NCBI GenBank assembly: GCA_963704155.1
Contig: CAVPHF010000011.1
Coordinates: 29,197 to 93,196, forward strand
Origin: Thiohalocapsa sp963704155
GTDB taxonomy: Bacteria > Pseudomonadota > Gammaproteobacteria > Chromatiales > Chromatiaceae
Direction of reading: 5' to 3'
DNA length: 64,000 bases
Shown here: in pieces, positions 62,263 to 64,000 of the stretch
Numbering within the stretch: position 1 is the stretch's first letter
How the letters are laid out: every line of letters begins with the position of its first letter
Position numbers and translations under genes: made by a program
The notes under the pieces: generated by a model
What the model saw: the letters and a program-made list of their open reading frames with translations, nothing else
Database searches by the model: none
What the model was told of the DNA's origin: nothing

Positions 62263-62919
62263 ACTGTTTTCTCAATTATTCGTGAGGCGATGCCCTCACC
62301 ATGGTATCGCTATTTTCCGCATTCAGCCAAAAACTGACCGGATCCCCGCCTTCGACAGACCGCCAGCACCCGACCGCGTGGGTGTGAACGCGGAGGCTGA
62401 GGCGATCGAAAACGCCCGTCCACGCAGGTTCTGCACTTAGTAGGTTTGTACTTTCCCGCCTTGGTTCTGCTCGAGCCCGGCTCTCACTTGGCGCACATTT
62501 TCCCGCGCGTACCTTCTTACTGAGCTGACTGGCAAAGCGCAGTGCGGTTCAGCAGACAAATTGGACCTGTTACTCCGAAGAGCCATGGAAGCGCCCGCGT
62601 GCCGTCAGTTTGATCTGGCCAATGCCGATCGTGCAGCCGTCAGTGTCGAAACGCGTCAACGCATCCTTAATTGTCAAGTCCCGTCTGGTTATAGATGCGC
62701 ATACGAAAGAGCCCAGGTCGCTCGAGCTGCCACTGCTTCAGGCAATCGGTGGGGCTTAAGGCGATTGCCGGAAAATCTCGTACCAGATGACGCCGGATTG
62801 AGGTTCGCCTTCAAGGAGGACCGGCAGGAGCATAGCCGAGCCATATGATTGGCGGTGCGACACGGAAGGCGGGCGTCGAGACAAGTCAGCTGGCATGAGA
62901 TTTGACAGAAATCGCCTAA
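62263..62919. other. intergenic stretch, nothing recognisable
   Basis: About 650 bases upstream of the membrane protein and downstream of the IS481 relic. No frame on either strand has family similarity. The promoter of the membrane protein gene should lie in the AT-rich part near 62270-62330. Confidence 0.3.
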
Positions 62920-63200
62920 GTGTTTCAGTGCCCGCTGCGGGATGTGTTGACTGTAGAGCCTGACGTAGCGCGTGAGGGTGTCGCGCAGGTGTTCGCCGAA
63001 TCGGAACCGGGTGGTCTGCAGCACCTCGCTGACGCGCCCGTTGAAGCGCTCGATCATGCCGTTGGTCTGCGGGTGCCTCGGCCTGATGAGGCGATGCTCG
63101 ATGCCGTGCTTGGCGCAGACCTGATCGAAGGCATGCTGACCGGTGGGCTCCCGTTGTCCGGTGGCGCAGAAGGCGTCGGTTGAGGAAATCATTGCGAGGG
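62920..63200 (-). pseudogene. IS481-family transposase, C-terminal fragment
   Basis: On the minus strand REPTGQHAFDQVCAKHGIEHRLIRPRHPQTNGMIERFNGRVSEVLQ is the last catalytic part of an rve-type integrase domain, with the final Glu in NGMIERFNGR, followed by LTRYVRLYSQHIPQRALKHL. The first two-thirds of the gene is missing and the end is replaced by unrelated sequence. Confidence 0.78.
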
Positions 63201-63421
63201 AGCGCTCTCCGTACAACGGCCCACGCCTCCGGATGCCGCACCAAAGATGGTCCCTATATCTCCGGGAAGCTCCCTAGAGAGGGACCCAAGCCTTCACAGT
63301 GCCCGTTTCTGCCGACCTACCGAGCCCGTTCGCCTCTACCGAACCGCTTGGTATAGCATTTTCATAAGCTTCAAACATACTTCCGGAAGAAAGATCGCAT
63401 CGAGGCCGCGTCCGTTGCGCC
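63201..63421. other. intergenic stretch between IS481 relic and ligase gene
   Basis: Some 220 bases without a supported gene. Confidence 0.3.
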
Positions 63422-64000
63422 TTACAATTTCTGGTACCAACTCTTCGCGAAACGCCATAACCCCGCCAAACTCCAACTCCATTCCCGCGCATTGGGCGGG
63501 GTGCTTTGCCGAGATGCATCCCGTCTCGCAAGCTGACCGCTCAGTCTGGGGTCAACAATCGCCGGACTGCGCCTCTCATGGGTTTGAAGAGTGGGATCAT
63601 CGCGCAGCTGCTTATCTACGACAAGCGCGGTTCCCACCATGAGCGCGACCAACATGTAAACGAAATCAAAATAGGCAAGGCCTAAGAAGATCCCGGAAAC
63701 AGCGTATCCGATGAGGCTCAGTTGGGTCATCGTTGCCAAGTCATAAGCCCAGCGCAAGTCTCGAATCTTAGACGCCCGCTTACGTATCTTGCTTCCCTGC
63801 ACCAAAGTTGCGATCCCGAGCGCTAGAAAGATCGCGAGTCCAACAAATCCCTGCTCGCCCAGCACTTCGAAATAGATACTGTGGGCGTCATGCACACGAT
63901 CCGGCTCAGGCGCATAGAGCATGAAGTTGTACCGCGTAAAAGCGCCCATTCCACCGCCAAGAATGGGATTATCGGAGGCCATATTGAAGGCCATCCACCA
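63422..64000 (-). CDS. O-antigen ligase family protein (partial, 5' end outside window)
   Basis: The 192 visible C-terminal residues start inside the protein at the window edge. NPILGGGMGAFTRYNFMLYAPEPDRVHDAHSIYFEVLGEQG is the conserved Wzy_C periplasmic loop with the functional His, followed by three membrane helices (GLAIFLALGIATLV, LIGYAVSGIFLGLAYFDFVYMLVAL) and a Pro/Arg-rich tail. The wording is close to ligases that accompany exosortase A systems, but no exosortase gene is in view. Confidence 0.82.
   Translation of the reverse strand, partial: WWMAFNMASDNPILGGGMGAFTRYNFMLYAPEPDRVHDAHSIYFEVLGEQGFVGLAIFLALGIATLVQGSKIRKRASKIRDLRWAYDLATMTQLSLIGYAVSGIFLGLAYFDFVYMLVALMVGTALVVDKQLRDDPTLQTHERRSPAIVDPRLSGQLARRDASRQSTPPNAREWSWSLAGLWRFAKSWYQKL

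Overview
The window is chromosomal DNA of a GC-rich gammaproteobacterium. The house-keeping gene order (lolC-lolD, comEC, exbB-exbD-msbA-lpxK-trm112-kdsB, a low-molecular-weight phosphatase, rne divergent from rluC, gph, sppA), the high GC content, the many insertion-sequence relics and a glycosylglycerate-type solute cluster fit a purple sulfur bacterium of the Chromatiales (Chromatiaceae). That placement is inferred from gene content, not from a marker gene.

Layout. At 1-3051, three minus-strand genes: an unknown protein, an ATP-grasp ligase and the start of an isoaspartyl peptidase/asparaginase. At 3.3-16.3 kb, a dense cell-envelope block on the plus strand: lytic transglycosylase, lipoprotein export (one permease plus LolD), DNA uptake channel ComEC, ExbB/ExbD energiser, MsbA, LpxK, a Trm112-like protein and KdsB, then a tyrosine phosphatase. 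At 16.3-19.6 kb, a deacetylase / glycosyltransferase / sulfotransferase set. At 19.9-30.6 kb, RNase E, pseudouridine synthase, HAD phosphatase, signal peptide peptidase, patatin, nucleoside transporter, thioredoxin, acylphosphatase and cAMP phosphodiesterase, followed by rubrerythrin.

From 31.4 to 51.2 kb the sequence is an accessory region. A phosphorylase-kinase-like glucan protein and an ABC1/UbiB kinase sit among decayed mobile elements: an IS630 relic, a REP-associated transposase element with terminal inverted repeats and a second partial copy, a resolvase lacking its catalytic serine, an IS21 IstB fragment, a 3.65-kb IS66-type element carrying a DUF4338 (DruA-like) gene inside its inverted repeats, and a truncated group II intron. 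Small intact genes between them include an FG-GAP repeat exported protein, two exported small proteins, a methyltransferase, and a GNAT/DUF1778 toxin-antitoxin pair.

At 51.2-58.0 kb there is a lipoprotein with a full Kunitz (BPTI) domain, a cupin-like protein and a glycoside phosphorylase (GH13_18) with two GT4 glycosyltransferases and a HAD phosphatase. Together the last four look like synthesis and turnover of a glucosylglycerate-type compatible solute. From 58 kb to the right edge comes surface polysaccharide material: a GT2-GtrA protein, a large AT-richer membrane protein, IS4 and IS481 relics, and an O-antigen ligase running off the window. No tRNA, rRNA or CRISPR array was seen.
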